DNA of 64,000 nt from Streptomyces lanatus (GTDB lineage: Bacteria > Actinomycetota > Actinomycetes > Streptomycetales > Streptomycetaceae). Where the stretch lies: NCBI RefSeq assembly GCF_014655715.1, contig NZ_BNBM01000002.1, positions 558,001-622,000 of the forward strand, written 5' to 3'. The translations under genes and the position numbers were made by a program. Position 1 is the first letter of the stretch, and each line of letters starts with the position of its first letter. Of the stretch, positions 43,615 through 51,498 are shown one piece after another. The notes beneath the pieces were generated by a model. That model worked only from the letters and a program-made list of their open reading frames with translations, did no database searches and was not told the origin of the DNA.

Positions 43615-45732
43615 TCAGCCCCGCCGCAGGCCCGCTTCCCGCAGCACCTCCAGCAGGGCCCACATCCTCGGTGAGGCCGCCAGTTCCTCCAGCGTCACCG
43701 GCCGCCCCTCCGCATCGGCGATGGGCAGCCGCCAGTTCGGGTACTGGTCCCAGGTCCCCGGCAGGTTCTGCGGCCGGCGGTCGCCCACGCTGTCCGGGAG
43801 CCAGACGCCGATCATGCGGGCCGGGGTGCGCAGCAGGAAGCGGTGGACGGCCTGGATCTCGGCCTCCTCCTCGGAGGCGCAGCGCCCGCCGTGTGTGCCC
43901 CGCAGCAGTCCGAGCCGGGACAGCAGCTCCAGCCACTCGCGGGTGTCGGCCGAGGCCTCGGCCCGCTCCTCCTCCAGCGGTCGCGTCAACAGGCCGAGTC
44001 GGTCGCGGAGTTCGACGTGTTCGCCGCTGAGCCGGGCCGCGGTGGACGGCAGGTCGTGGGTGGTGGCGGTGGCGAGGCAGTCGGCGCGCCAGGAGTCCGG
44101 CGGCAGGGGGCGGCCGTCGCCGTCCCAGTCCCGTTCGAACCACAGCACCGAGGTGCCGAGCACGCCCCGCGCGCGCAGCGTCTCGCGCACCCCCGGCTCC
44201 ACCGTGCCTAGGTCCTCCCCTATGACCACCGCCCCGGCGCGCGAAGCCTCCAGCACCAGGATCGCGAGCATGGCCTCGGCGTCGTAGCGGACGTATGTCC
44301 CCTCCGTTGGCGGATGCCCCTGCGGCACCCACCACAGCCGGAACAGTCCCATGACGTGGTCGATGCGCAGGGCGCCGGCGTAGCGGAACAGCCCCTGGAG
44401 CAACCGGCGATACGGCTCGTAGCCCGACTCGGCCAGCCGGTCCGGGCGCCAGGGCGGGAGGCCCCAGTCCTGGCCGCGCGCGTTGAAGGCGTCGGGGGGT
44501 GCGCCGACCGACATCCCGGCGGCGAAGTACTCCTGCTGGGCCCAGGCGTCGGCGCCCCCGGGATGCACCCCGACCGCGAGGTCGTGCACGATCCCGACCG
44601 GCATCCCCGCCTCCCGGGCGGCCCGCTGGGCGGCGGTCAGCTGACCGTCGGTGAGCCAGGCGAGCCGGCAGTGGAAGTCGACGCGGTCCATCAACTCGCC
44701 CCGCGCACGGGCCGTTTCGGGCGACCGGGGATCCCGCAGCCCTTCCGGCCAGCGCGGCCAGTCCGAGCCGTACACCTCGGCCAGCGCGCACCACGTGGCG
44801 TGGTCCTCCAGCGCCTGCCCCTCCCGCGCGAGGAAGTCGACGTACGCGGCCCGCCGCCCCGGCCCGAGCGGCACCTCGCGCACCAGCTCCAGCGCCTCCC
44901 GCTTGGCCTGCCACACGGCGTCCCGGTCGATCAACTCCCCCTTCTCCAGCACCGCTTCCCGCAGCCGCCCGGCCCGCTCCCGCAGCTCCCCGAGCCGCTC
45001 ACGGTCCTCGACATGGGCGAACTCGGGCACGTCCTCGACGCGCAGGTGCACCGGGTCGGGGAAGCGGCGGGAGGAGGGGCGGTAGGGGGAGGGGTCGGTC
45101 GGGGTGCCGGGTACGGCGGCGTGGAGCGGGTTGACCTGCACGAATCCGGCGCCGAGGGCTCTGCCCGCCCAGGTGGCGAGCTCGGCGAGGTCACCGAGGT
45201 CGCCCATGCCCCAGGAGTGGCGGGACAGCAGGGAGTACAGCTGGACGAGGAGGCCGTACGAGCGTCCGGTGGGCGTCGGCAACCGGGGCGGGGCGACGAC
45301 CAGATGGCAGGTGGCGGTACGGCCGTCCGGAGCGGTCGCCGTCAGACGGTGGACGCCGGGCGGGAGTCGGTCGAAGCCGTCCCGGGTCTCGCCGTCCTCG
45401 GTCTCGATGCGCAGTCGGCTGCCGGCGGGCAGCGCGGGCTCGTCCCCGTCGCCCCAGCACACCAGCGTCGGCGGCAGCAGCCGCTCCCCCGACTCCCGCT
45501 CCCGGGCGGCGAGCGCCGCGCTCACGGCGACGGGTGTGCTCGCGTCCACGTCGAGGGCGGCCAGGGCGAGGGTGAGCGCGGTGGCGGAGGCGGTGACGGT
45601 GCGGTCGGCGGACGGCTGGTAGGAGGGGGCGACGCCGTGCAGCTCGGCGAGCCGGCACAGATCGTCGGAGGGGAGATCCGCAAAACCTTCGGGACCCTCG
45701 GCAGGGGTTTCGGCCGACCGCTCTGCTGCCAT
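43615..45732 (-). CDS. malQ: 4-alpha-glucanotransferase (amylomaltase, GH77)
   Basis: A 705-aa enzyme. GH77 motifs are present: RIDHVMGLFRLWWVP with the catalytic aspartate, VVIGEDLGTVEPGV with the acid/base glutamate, and TTHDLPS. The ~130-residue N-terminal extension is usual for actinobacterial MalQ. It transfers maltodextrin segments in maltose/glycogen metabolism. Its ATG immediately follows the TAG of a small upstream ORF with no gap, which implies translational coupling. Confidence 0.93.
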   Translation of the reverse strand: MAAERSAETPAEGPEGFADLPSDDLCRLAELHGVAPSYQPSADRTVTASATALTLALAALDVDASTPVAVSAALAARERESGERLLPPTLVCWGDGDEPALPAGSRLRIETEDGETRDGFDRLPPGVHRLTATAPDGRTATCHLVVAPPRLPTPTGRSYGLLVQLYSLLSRHSWGMGDLGDLAELATWAGRALGAGFVQVNPLHAAVPGTPTDPSPYRPSSRRFPDPVHLRVEDVPEFAHVEDRERLGELRERAGRLREAVLEKGELIDRDAVWQAKREALELVREVPLGPGRRAAYVDFLAREGQALEDHATWCALAEVYGSDWPRWPEGLRDPRSPETARARGELMDRVDFHCRLAWLTDGQLTAAQRAAREAGMPVGIVHDLAVGVHPGGADAWAQQEYFAAGMSVGAPPDAFNARGQDWGLPPWRPDRLAESGYEPYRRLLQGLFRYAGALRIDHVMGLFRLWWVPQGHPPTEGTYVRYDAEAMLAILVLEASRAGAVVIGEDLGTVEPGVRETLRARGVLGTSVLWFERDWDGDGRPLPPDSWRADCLATATTHDLPSTAARLSGEHVELRDRLGLLTRPLEEERAEASADTREWLELLSRLGLLRGTHGGRCASEEEAEIQAVHRFLLRTPARMIGVWLPDSVGDRRPQNLPGTWDQYPNWRLPIADAEGRPVTLEELAASPRMWALLEVLREAGLRRG

Positions 45733-45987
45733 CTACGACCTCAGGAAATCCATGTCCATGTCGGTGTCCATACCCATGTCCATACCCGTATCCCACACCG
45801 CGGCCTCACTGGTCAGCGGCGCGGCGTCGGCGAGTGGCGGCTCGCTGGTGAGGGGCTCGGCGTCCCGGAGGGGTGGTTCGCTGGTCAGGGGGGTCTCCAC
45901 ACAGGCGCCCTCGGCGAGGAAGACGCATGCGTGCATCTCGGGCTCGCTGGGCGCCTCGGGTTTGGACAGGGCCGATGCTGTGGCCAC
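45733..45987 (-). CDS. Small repeat-containing protein upstream of malQ
   Basis: An 84-aa ORF ending exactly at the malQ start. The GTG at 45987 is preferred because AAGGAGG lies 5 nt upstream; an ATG nine codons earlier has no such site. It contains MHACVFLAEGACVETP, then three 12-residue repeats, PLTSEPPLRDAE, PLTSEPPLADAA and PLTSEAAVWDTG, then an Asp/Met-rich tail ending in FLRS. It is acidic and soluble, with no membrane segment. The function is unknown; it could be a short regulatory leader or a modified-peptide precursor. Confidence 0.6.
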   Translation of the reverse strand: MATASALSKPEAPSEPEMHACVFLAEGACVETPLTSEPPLRDAEPLTSEPPLADAAPLTSEAAVWDTGMDMGMDTDMDMDFLRS

Positions 45988-46146
45988 GGGGGCCTCCTTG
46001 TCGAGTACGGGCATCGCGGGCTACCGCCAGCCCTACCCAGCAGGCGCGGCGGCAGACGTGCAAACAGGAACAACGTGCGCCTAGTCACATCTTGTTCCGC
46101 ACATTCTTCCGTCGGGCCCGCCCTCTCGAACCGATTCTCTAATCAC

Positions 46147-46176
46147 TATGCACTCAGTACATGTACTCAGTGCATA
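46147..46176 (+). promoter_or_regulatory. 30-bp palindrome upstream of the PadR gene
   Basis: An almost perfect inverted repeat centred on GTACATGTAC, with outer arms TATGCACT and AGTGCATA. It ends 9 bp before the PadR start codon, in the expected place for an autoregulatory PadR operator. Confidence 0.6.
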
Positions 46177-46185
46177 ATGATCGCC

Positions 46186-46719
46186 ATGAGCACCCGCCAC
46201 ATCCTGCTGGGCCTGCTCGCCGGTGGGCCGAGCCATGGCTACGACCTCAAGCGACGCCACGACGAGCGCTTCCCGCAGGCCCGTCCGCTGGCGTACGGGC
46301 AGGTCTATACGACGTTGCAGCGGCTGGTCCGTGACGGGCTCGCGGAGGTCGAAGGCACCGGCTCGGACGGCGGGCCGGAGCGGACGGCGTACCGCGCGAC
46401 GGACGAGGGGGCGGCCGAACTGGCCCGGTGGGCGGGGGAGATCGCGCCGCCCGCGCCGTTCGTGACGAACGAGATCTTCGCCAAGGTCGTCGTGTCGATC
46501 CTGTCCGGCGGCGACCCGGAGACCTATCTGCGCGCCCAGCGCACCGCCCATATGGCACGGATGCGGGAGCTCACGGCGCTCAAGACCGCGCCCGGCGGCG
46601 ATCTCGCGACCGTGCTCTCGGCGGACTACGCCCTCAACCACCTCGACGCCGACCTCCGTTGGATGACGACCACGGCGGCCCGGCTCACCACCCTGACCGC
46701 GGAGGTCGACGCAGGATGA
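46186..46719 (+). CDS. PadR-family transcriptional regulator
   Basis: A 177-aa protein starting MSTRHILLGLLAGGPSHGYD, the canonical PadR N-terminal winged helix. A C-terminal helical dimerisation region (~95-175) marks subfamily 1 (Vir_act_alpha_C-like). The TGA overlaps the ATG of the ABC ATPase. It is the likely repressor of the operon, released by a toxic ligand that the ABC system exports. Confidence 0.88.
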   Translation: MSTRHILLGLLAGGPSHGYDLKRRHDERFPQARPLAYGQVYTTLQRLVRDGLAEVEGTGSDGGPERTAYRATDEGAAELARWAGEIAPPAPFVTNEIFAKVVVSILSGGDPETYLRAQRTAHMARMRELTALKTAPGGDLATVLSADYALNHLDADLRWMTTTAARLTTLTAEVDAG

Positions 46720-47414
46720 GCAACCAAGGGGGAAGTCCGGTTCCGCTGCTGGCGGCCCGTGACCTCGTCAAGGCGCACGGCAGGACCGAGGCCCTGCGCG
46801 GCGCCTCGATCGAGCTGGCGCCCGGCGAGATCCTCGCCGTGACGGGCGCGAGCGGCAGCGGGAAGTCGACGCTGCTGCACTGTCTGGCCGGCATCGTCCG
46901 CCCGGACACCGGTGCGGTGACCTATGCCGGGGAGCGTCTCGACCGGCTGCCCGAGCGGCGGCTGAGCGAGCTGCGGCGCACGGAGTTCGGCGTGGTCTTC
47001 CAGTTCGGGCAGCTGATCCCCGAGCTGACGGCGCTGGACAATGTCGCGTTGCCGCTGCTGCTCGCCGGTACGAGCCGTCAGCAGGCCCATGCCACGGCCG
47101 GTGAGTGGCTGGAGCGGTTCGGGGTGCGCGGCCAGGCGGAGCTGCGTCCGGGCGCCATGAGCGGCGGCCAGGCCCAGCGGGTCGCCCTGGCCCGGGCCCT
47201 GGTCACCGCCCCGAAGGTCGTCTTCGCGGACGAACCGACCGGGGCGCTGGACTCCCTGGCCAGCGAACAGGTGATGACGGCCCTGACGCATACGGCCCGC
47301 GAGTCGGGCACAGCGGTCCTGCTGATCACCCATGACGCCCAGGTCGCGGCGTACGCGGACCGCGAGGTACAGCTGACGGACGGCATGGTCGAGGCGCTGG
47401 GGGTGGCGGCGTGA
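46716..47414 (+). CDS. ABC transporter ATP-binding protein (MacB/LolD type)
   Basis: A 232-aa ATPase with Walker A GASGSGKST, signature MSGGQAQR, Walker B VVFADEPTGALD and H-loop ITHD. The EPTGALD signature is typical of the MacB/LolD/FtsE group, which pairs with FtsX-like permeases. It overlaps the PadR gene (ATGA) and the permease (GTGA) by 4 nt. Confidence 0.92.
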   Translation: MSNQGGSPVPLLAARDLVKAHGRTEALRGASIELAPGEILAVTGASGSGKSTLLHCLAGIVRPDTGAVTYAGERLDRLPERRLSELRRTEFGVVFQFGQLIPELTALDNVALPLLLAGTSRQQAHATAGEWLERFGVRGQAELRPGAMSGGQAQRVALARALVTAPKVVFADEPTGALDSLASEQVMTALTHTARESGTAVLLITHDAQVAAYADREVQLTDGMVEALGVAA

Positions 47415-48793
47415 GCGGCGCGGTCCCGGCCGCCGGGCATGGCCGTATGAGTGTCGATCTGCGGCTGGCCTGGCTGCTCACCCGGGGATCCGACCGGCGT
47501 GAGTGGTGGCGGGCCGGACTCACGGCGGTCGGGGCGGTGTTCGCGACCGGTGTCGGGCTGGCGATCGCGGCCATCGCCCCGCTTCGGGGGCAGTACCACG
47601 TGCCCCTCGCATCCGGGCTGCTGAACCAGCCCGGCACCCGGGCCGGTGTGGTCATGACCCTGGCGCTGCTGTTCCTCCCGATCCTGGGGTTCCTGGGCCA
47701 GTGCGCGCGGATCGGGGCGGTGCACCGTGACCGGCGGCTGGCCGCACTGCGGCTCGCGGGAGCGGCGCCGGGGCAGGTGCGGCGGATCGCGGCGCTGGAG
47801 TCGGGGCTCGCCTGTCTGGCCGGGTCGGTGTTGGCCACGGTCGGCTGTGTGCCCGTACTGCTGAGCCAGTGGCAGCGTCCCCCGGTCCTCGCCTGGGCCG
47901 GCATCGCGCTGGTCGCGGTGGCCGTGCCGGTGCTGGGCGCATCGGTGAGCGTGCTGTCGCTGCGCCGGGTGGTGGCCTCGCCACTGGGCCGGGTACGGCG
48001 GGTGCGGCCGACGCGGGGGCCGGGGTGGGTGTTCGGGCTGGTCACCGGGCTGTTGGCGGGCCTGGCGGTGCTGATCGCCGCGACCCCGTACCTCACCGAC
48101 CGGCTGGGGTTCGCGTTCGTCCCGCTGGCGGTCTGCGTCCTGGCCCTGCTGACCGGCGCCGCGGCGCTGTGGCTGGCCGGCTGGTCGTCGCGCCGGCTGG
48201 GCGGGGTCCTCGCCGCGCGGGCCCAGAGCCCGGCGCTGCTGATCGCCGCGGAACGGCTGCGCGACGACCCGTGGGCGGCGTCCCGTACGCATGCGGCGGT
48301 GCTGCTGGTGACGGTCGTGGGCTCGGGCTTCGTCGGCGTCCGCGCGGTGTTGATCGACACTCTGCGGGAGATACGCCGCGAGGATCAGCTCGCCAGGGAC
48401 ATGGCGTACTACACGACCGGCCTCGATCTGACGGGCGCCGCGATCCTCGTCGCCTTCGCCCTGGTGCTGGCCGCGCTGGCCGTCGGCACCGCCGAGTCGC
48501 TGGCCACCCGGCGCCGTGGGCTGGCCGCGCAGACCGCCGCCGGGGTGCCGGGCTCGGTGCTGCGGCGGGCGCTGCTGCTGGAGACCGCGCTGCCGCTGGC
48601 GCCCGCGGTCGTGCTGGCGGGCGCGGGCGGCGTGGCGATCACCGCGTGGTACGCCGCGCTGACCTCGCAGCAGATGCCGTATGTGGTGCTGCTGGTCCCG
48701 GTGGTGGTGTACGGGGCCTGTCTGCTGGCCGCGGCGACATCACTGCCGTTGCTGGGGAGGTCGGTGCGGCCGGCGGAGCTGCGGTACGCCTGA
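47411..48793 (+). CDS. FtsX-like ABC permease
   Basis: A 460-aa membrane protein with about ten hydrophobic segments and two FtsX-type modules (first ~50-220, second ~315-455). The GTG start overlaps the ATPase stop; an internal ATG 12 codons later (MSVDLRLAWLL) is an alternative. With the ATPase it forms an exporter or mechanotransmission ABC system, in Streptomyces often linked to peptide-antibiotic resistance. Confidence 0.88.
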   Translation: MSGAVPAAGHGRMSVDLRLAWLLTRGSDRREWWRAGLTAVGAVFATGVGLAIAAIAPLRGQYHVPLASGLLNQPGTRAGVVMTLALLFLPILGFLGQCARIGAVHRDRRLAALRLAGAAPGQVRRIAALESGLACLAGSVLATVGCVPVLLSQWQRPPVLAWAGIALVAVAVPVLGASVSVLSLRRVVASPLGRVRRVRPTRGPGWVFGLVTGLLAGLAVLIAATPYLTDRLGFAFVPLAVCVLALLTGAAALWLAGWSSRRLGGVLAARAQSPALLIAAERLRDDPWAASRTHAAVLLVTVVGSGFVGVRAVLIDTLREIRREDQLARDMAYYTTGLDLTGAAILVAFALVLAALAVGTAESLATRRRGLAAQTAAGVPGSVLRRALLLETALPLAPAVVLAGAGGVAITAWYAALTSQQMPYVVLLVPVVVYGACLLAAATSLPLLGRSVRPAELRYA

Positions 48794-48836
48794 GCGGGGC
48801 GTACCGGCCGCCGCCGCATGCCGCCCGCGCAGCGGT

Positions 48837-48871
48837 CCGGCCCCGAGGGCACGGGGGACCCTCGGGGCCGG
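48837..48871 (+). terminator. Hairpin terminator after the FtsX-like gene
   Basis: Perfect 13-bp arms, CCGGCCCCGAGGG at 48837-48849 and its complement at 48859-48871, between convergent genes. No T-run. Confidence 0.6.
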
Positions 48872-48922
48872 ATGGCACCCGCGCCTTCGCCAGGTGCGCC
48901 AGGTATGCGAAAGCCCGGATCC

Positions 48923-49459
48923 TCAGGCGGAGATGCCGTCGATCCGGGCCATGGCGTCCTCGGCGCCGTACGGTTGCAAGTACGGCAGCCAGCGCGGGTC
49001 CCTATGCCCGGTGCCGATGATGCGCCAGGCGAGACCGGTGGGTGGAGCGGGTTTGTGGCGCAGCCGCCAGCCGATCTCGAAGAGATGTCGGTCGGCCTTC
49101 ACGTGGTTGCAGCGGCGGCAGGACGCCACCACGTTGTCCCAGACGTGCTTGCCCCCGCGGCTGCGCGGAATGACATGGTCGACGCTGGTTGCGACGCCAC
49201 CGCAGTACATGCACCGGCCCCCGTCGCGCGCGAAGAGCGCCCTGCGGGTAAGAGGAACGGGCCCCCGATAGGGAACCCGGACGAATCGCTTGAGCCGGAC
49301 CACGCTGGGTGCGGGGACTGTGACGGTTGCGCTGTGCATAAAGGCGCCGGACTCCTCGAGGCATACGGCCTTGTTCTCGAGGACGAGGACGAGCGCGCGG
49401 CGGAGCGGTACGACGCCGAGCGGCTCGTACGACGCGTTGAGGACCAGGACATGCGGCAC
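48923..49459 (-). CDS. HNH endonuclease
   Basis: A 178-aa protein. The HNH site is complete: RCMYCG, then TSVDHVIPRSRGG, VWDNVV and CRRCNHVKADR, giving two CxxC zinc pairs and the catalytic histidine. The GTG start at 49459 (MPHVLVLNASYEPLG) has AAGGAGG upstream; longer starts are non-conserved. It is a widespread stand-alone actinobacterial HNH protein. No intron, phage or restriction context is visible. Confidence 0.88.
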   Translation of the reverse strand: MPHVLVLNASYEPLGVVPLRRALVLVLENKAVCLEESGAFMHSATVTVPAPSVVRLKRFVRVPYRGPVPLTRRALFARDGGRCMYCGGVATSVDHVIPRSRGGKHVWDNVVASCRRCNHVKADRHLFEIGWRLRHKPAPPTGLAWRIIGTGHRDPRWLPYLQPYGAEDAMARIDGISA

Positions 49460-49589
49460 GGATGCCTCCTTGGGCGTCGGCGGCGCGTGGCTCGCGCCGG
49501 GACGATCTGTAGTCAGTCTCCCCTCTTGCCTGGTGAAAGCGCCACCATGTCCCGGTAACGGGCTGGGAGTGTTTTCGACCACATCTGAA

Positions 49590-49638
49590 TTCATCCCCCG
49601 GACGGCGAACGGTTCATCCCACCAGTTCATCCCCCGGA
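49590..49638. repeat. Three TTCATCCC direct repeats upstream of the HNH gene
   Basis: The 13-mer TTCATCCCCCGGA occurs at 49590-49602 and 49626-49638, with an intermediate TTCATCCC at 49613-49620 (spacings 23 and 13 bp). It lies in the divergent region between the HNH and MscS genes. Confidence 0.6.
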
Positions 49639-49786
49639 GGGCACGGTTCCTCCCTCGAACATGGCGCCGATCCACACACGATGCCCCGATAGTGTGGTGA
49701 GGCTGCCCCGCCGGTGACCCTTTCGTGACCTTGAACGACCTTGACCGCCTACCGGTGGGGCGGGCCGCTCACTGGAGGTACCTGCT

Positions 49787-50884
49787 GTGTCTTTGCCCGT
49801 CGGCCTACTGGCCGCCGCCGACCCGTCGCCGTCCCCGACACCCTCGGAGACGACGACCCCGGCGGTCCCCTCGCTCCAGGACGCCCACGAGAGCGCGACG
49901 CAGGCCGCGGGCTGGGTGGAGCAGAACTGGTCCACCTGGCTCGCCATCGGCCTGCAGGTGCTGCTGATCCTGGTGATCGCCTCGGTGCTGAGAGTGGCGG
50001 TCCGGCGGGCGATCACCAAGCTCATAGACCGGATGAACCGCACCGCCCAGGCGGTGGACGGCACGGCTCTGGGCGGTCTGCTGGTCAATGTGGAGCGCCG
50101 CCGTCAGCGCTCCCAGGCGATCGGCTCGGTCCTGCGCTCGGTCGCGAGCTTCCTGATCATGGGCACCGCCGCCCTGATGATCCTGTCCGCGTTCGACATC
50201 AACCTGGCCCCGCTGCTGGCGTCCGCCGGTGTCGCGGGTGTGGCGATCGGCTTCGGCGCCCGCAATCTGGTCACCGACTTCCTCTCCGGCGTCTTCATGA
50301 TCCTGGAGGACCAGTACGGCGTCGGCGACGCCATCGACGCGGGCGTGGCCTCCGGCGAGGTCATCGAGGTCGGCCTGCGCGTGACCAAGCTGCGCGGGGA
50401 CAACGGCGAGATCTGGTACGTCCGCAACGGCGAGGTCAAGCGCATCGGCAACCTCTCGCAGGGCTGGTCGACGGCCGGCGTGGATGTCACCGTCCGCTCC
50501 TCGGAGGACCTGGACAAGGTCCGGCAGGTCATCGCCGAGGTCGGCGAGAAGATGAGCAAGGAAGAGCCCTGGAACGAGCTGTTGTGGGGCCCGATCGAGG
50601 TGCTCGGCCTGGACAGCGTGCTGCTGGACTCGATGGTCGTCCGTGTCTCGGCGAAGACGATGCCGGGCAAGGCCCTCACGGTGGAGCGCGAACTGCGCTG
50701 GCGCATCAAGCGCGCCTTCGACGCCGCCGACATCCCGATCGTGGGCCGCGTGCCGCTGGCCGCGGAGGAACAGACCGCGGCCGACCCCACGGCGGGCATG
50801 GCCGCCCCTTCGGCCTACTCGAACACCACCTCACCCCAGTCCCAGGCGGCCACTCCGCTGGCACCGCCGAGCGTGACGAAGTAG
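49787..50884 (+). CDS. MscS-family mechanosensitive ion channel
   Basis: A 365-aa membrane protein. An N-terminal helix near residues 45-70 (WLAIGLQVLLILVIASVLRV), a second hydrophobic segment (SFLIMGTAALMIL), and the pore-lining TM3 (LLASAGVAGVAIGFGARNLV) with the Gly/Ala pattern come first. The MscS beta domain (FLSGVFMILEDQYGVGD) follows. It opens on membrane tension to release solutes. The GTG start follows CTGGAGG. Ends 4 bp from the convergent small gene. Confidence 0.92.
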   Translation: MSLPVGLLAAADPSPSPTPSETTTPAVPSLQDAHESATQAAGWVEQNWSTWLAIGLQVLLILVIASVLRVAVRRAITKLIDRMNRTAQAVDGTALGGLLVNVERRRQRSQAIGSVLRSVASFLIMGTAALMILSAFDINLAPLLASAGVAGVAIGFGARNLVTDFLSGVFMILEDQYGVGDAIDAGVASGEVIEVGLRVTKLRGDNGEIWYVRNGEVKRIGNLSQGWSTAGVDVTVRSSEDLDKVRQVIAEVGEKMSKEEPWNELLWGPIEVLGLDSVLLDSMVVRVSAKTMPGKALTVERELRWRIKRAFDAADIPIVGRVPLAAEEQTAADPTAGMAAPSAYSNTTSPQSQAATPLAPPSVTK

Positions 50885-50888
50885 GGGC

Positions 50889-51164
50889 TCAGTCCAGCCA
50901 CTCCCGCCAACGTGGCCGTGGGCGCTCACAGCGTCCATCGCGGATCGCCTTCTCGTAGGCCCGCCTGACCAGCTCATCGAGCTCACGTGCGCTCGGGCGG
51001 GTGATTCCGTCGCCGGTGATGCGGGAGTACGCGACGACGCACTCCCCGTGCGACACGGGCCGCGTCGCCCAGTGCACCGCGAAGCCGCCTGAGACGCATA
51101 CGGCGAGCGTGGCCAGAAGGAGCAGCGGACGGCGGTGACCTCGGTCGCGGGGCGGCGGCGGCAT
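50889..51164 (-). CDS. Small single-pass membrane protein, unknown function
   Basis: A 91-aa protein with an arginine-rich start MPPPPRDRGHRR, one membrane helix (PLLLLATLAVCVSGGFAV) and an outward or cytoplasmic ~55-residue domain with two cysteines (GECVVAYSRITGDGITRPSA, then DGRCERPRP). The ATG at 51164 lacks a clear ribosome binding site; longer in-frame starts would pass through low-complexity repeats. Real but unassigned. Confidence 0.6.
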   Translation of the reverse strand: MPPPPRDRGHRRPLLLLATLAVCVSGGFAVHWATRPVSHGECVVAYSRITGDGITRPSARELDELVRRAYEKAIRDGRCERPRPRWREWLD

Positions 51165-51498
51165 CGGTGCAGAGTAGCGGGGGGCCGATACTGGCGTCCG
51201 CGTGCCGGCTCCCGGCGTGCGGCGCCCGCGTTTCGCCGAGTTGGCCGCACGCTTCCCGACGCCCCGGTGGCCGGCGGAGTGCCGGAGCCCCGGCGTACGG
51301 CGCCCGCGTCGCGGCGTCCCGGCGTCGCGGCGTCCCGGCCTTCCCAAAGCTCCAGCGTTCCGGCGTCCCGGTGAGCTCCTCTCCGTCGTCCGTGCCCGCG
51401 CACAACCGGCCGTTGTGGAGGGCGACCCGACGGTTGTTTGATCAGCTGCTTCCCGCTGGCTTTGATGTTCCGGTCGAGGTGGGCGAGCGGGCGGGGCT
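51165..51498. repeat. Gene-free 334-bp stretch with degenerate CGGCGTCCCGG-type repeats
   Basis: Between the small membrane protein and the MFS gene. From about 51190 to 51370 it contains imperfect, closely spaced copies of GGCGTCCCGG, GGCGTCGCGG and CGGCGCCCGCG. Short ORFs here read through the repeats and look artefactual. No promoter or RNA gene is evident to me. Confidence 0.5.

Noticed and set aside
44314..46719. A single 801-aa rightward frame ending in the PadR protein
   Set aside because: Only the last 177 residues are PadR. The rest is antisense to malQ and the repeat-containing small ORF and reads as low-complexity sequence.
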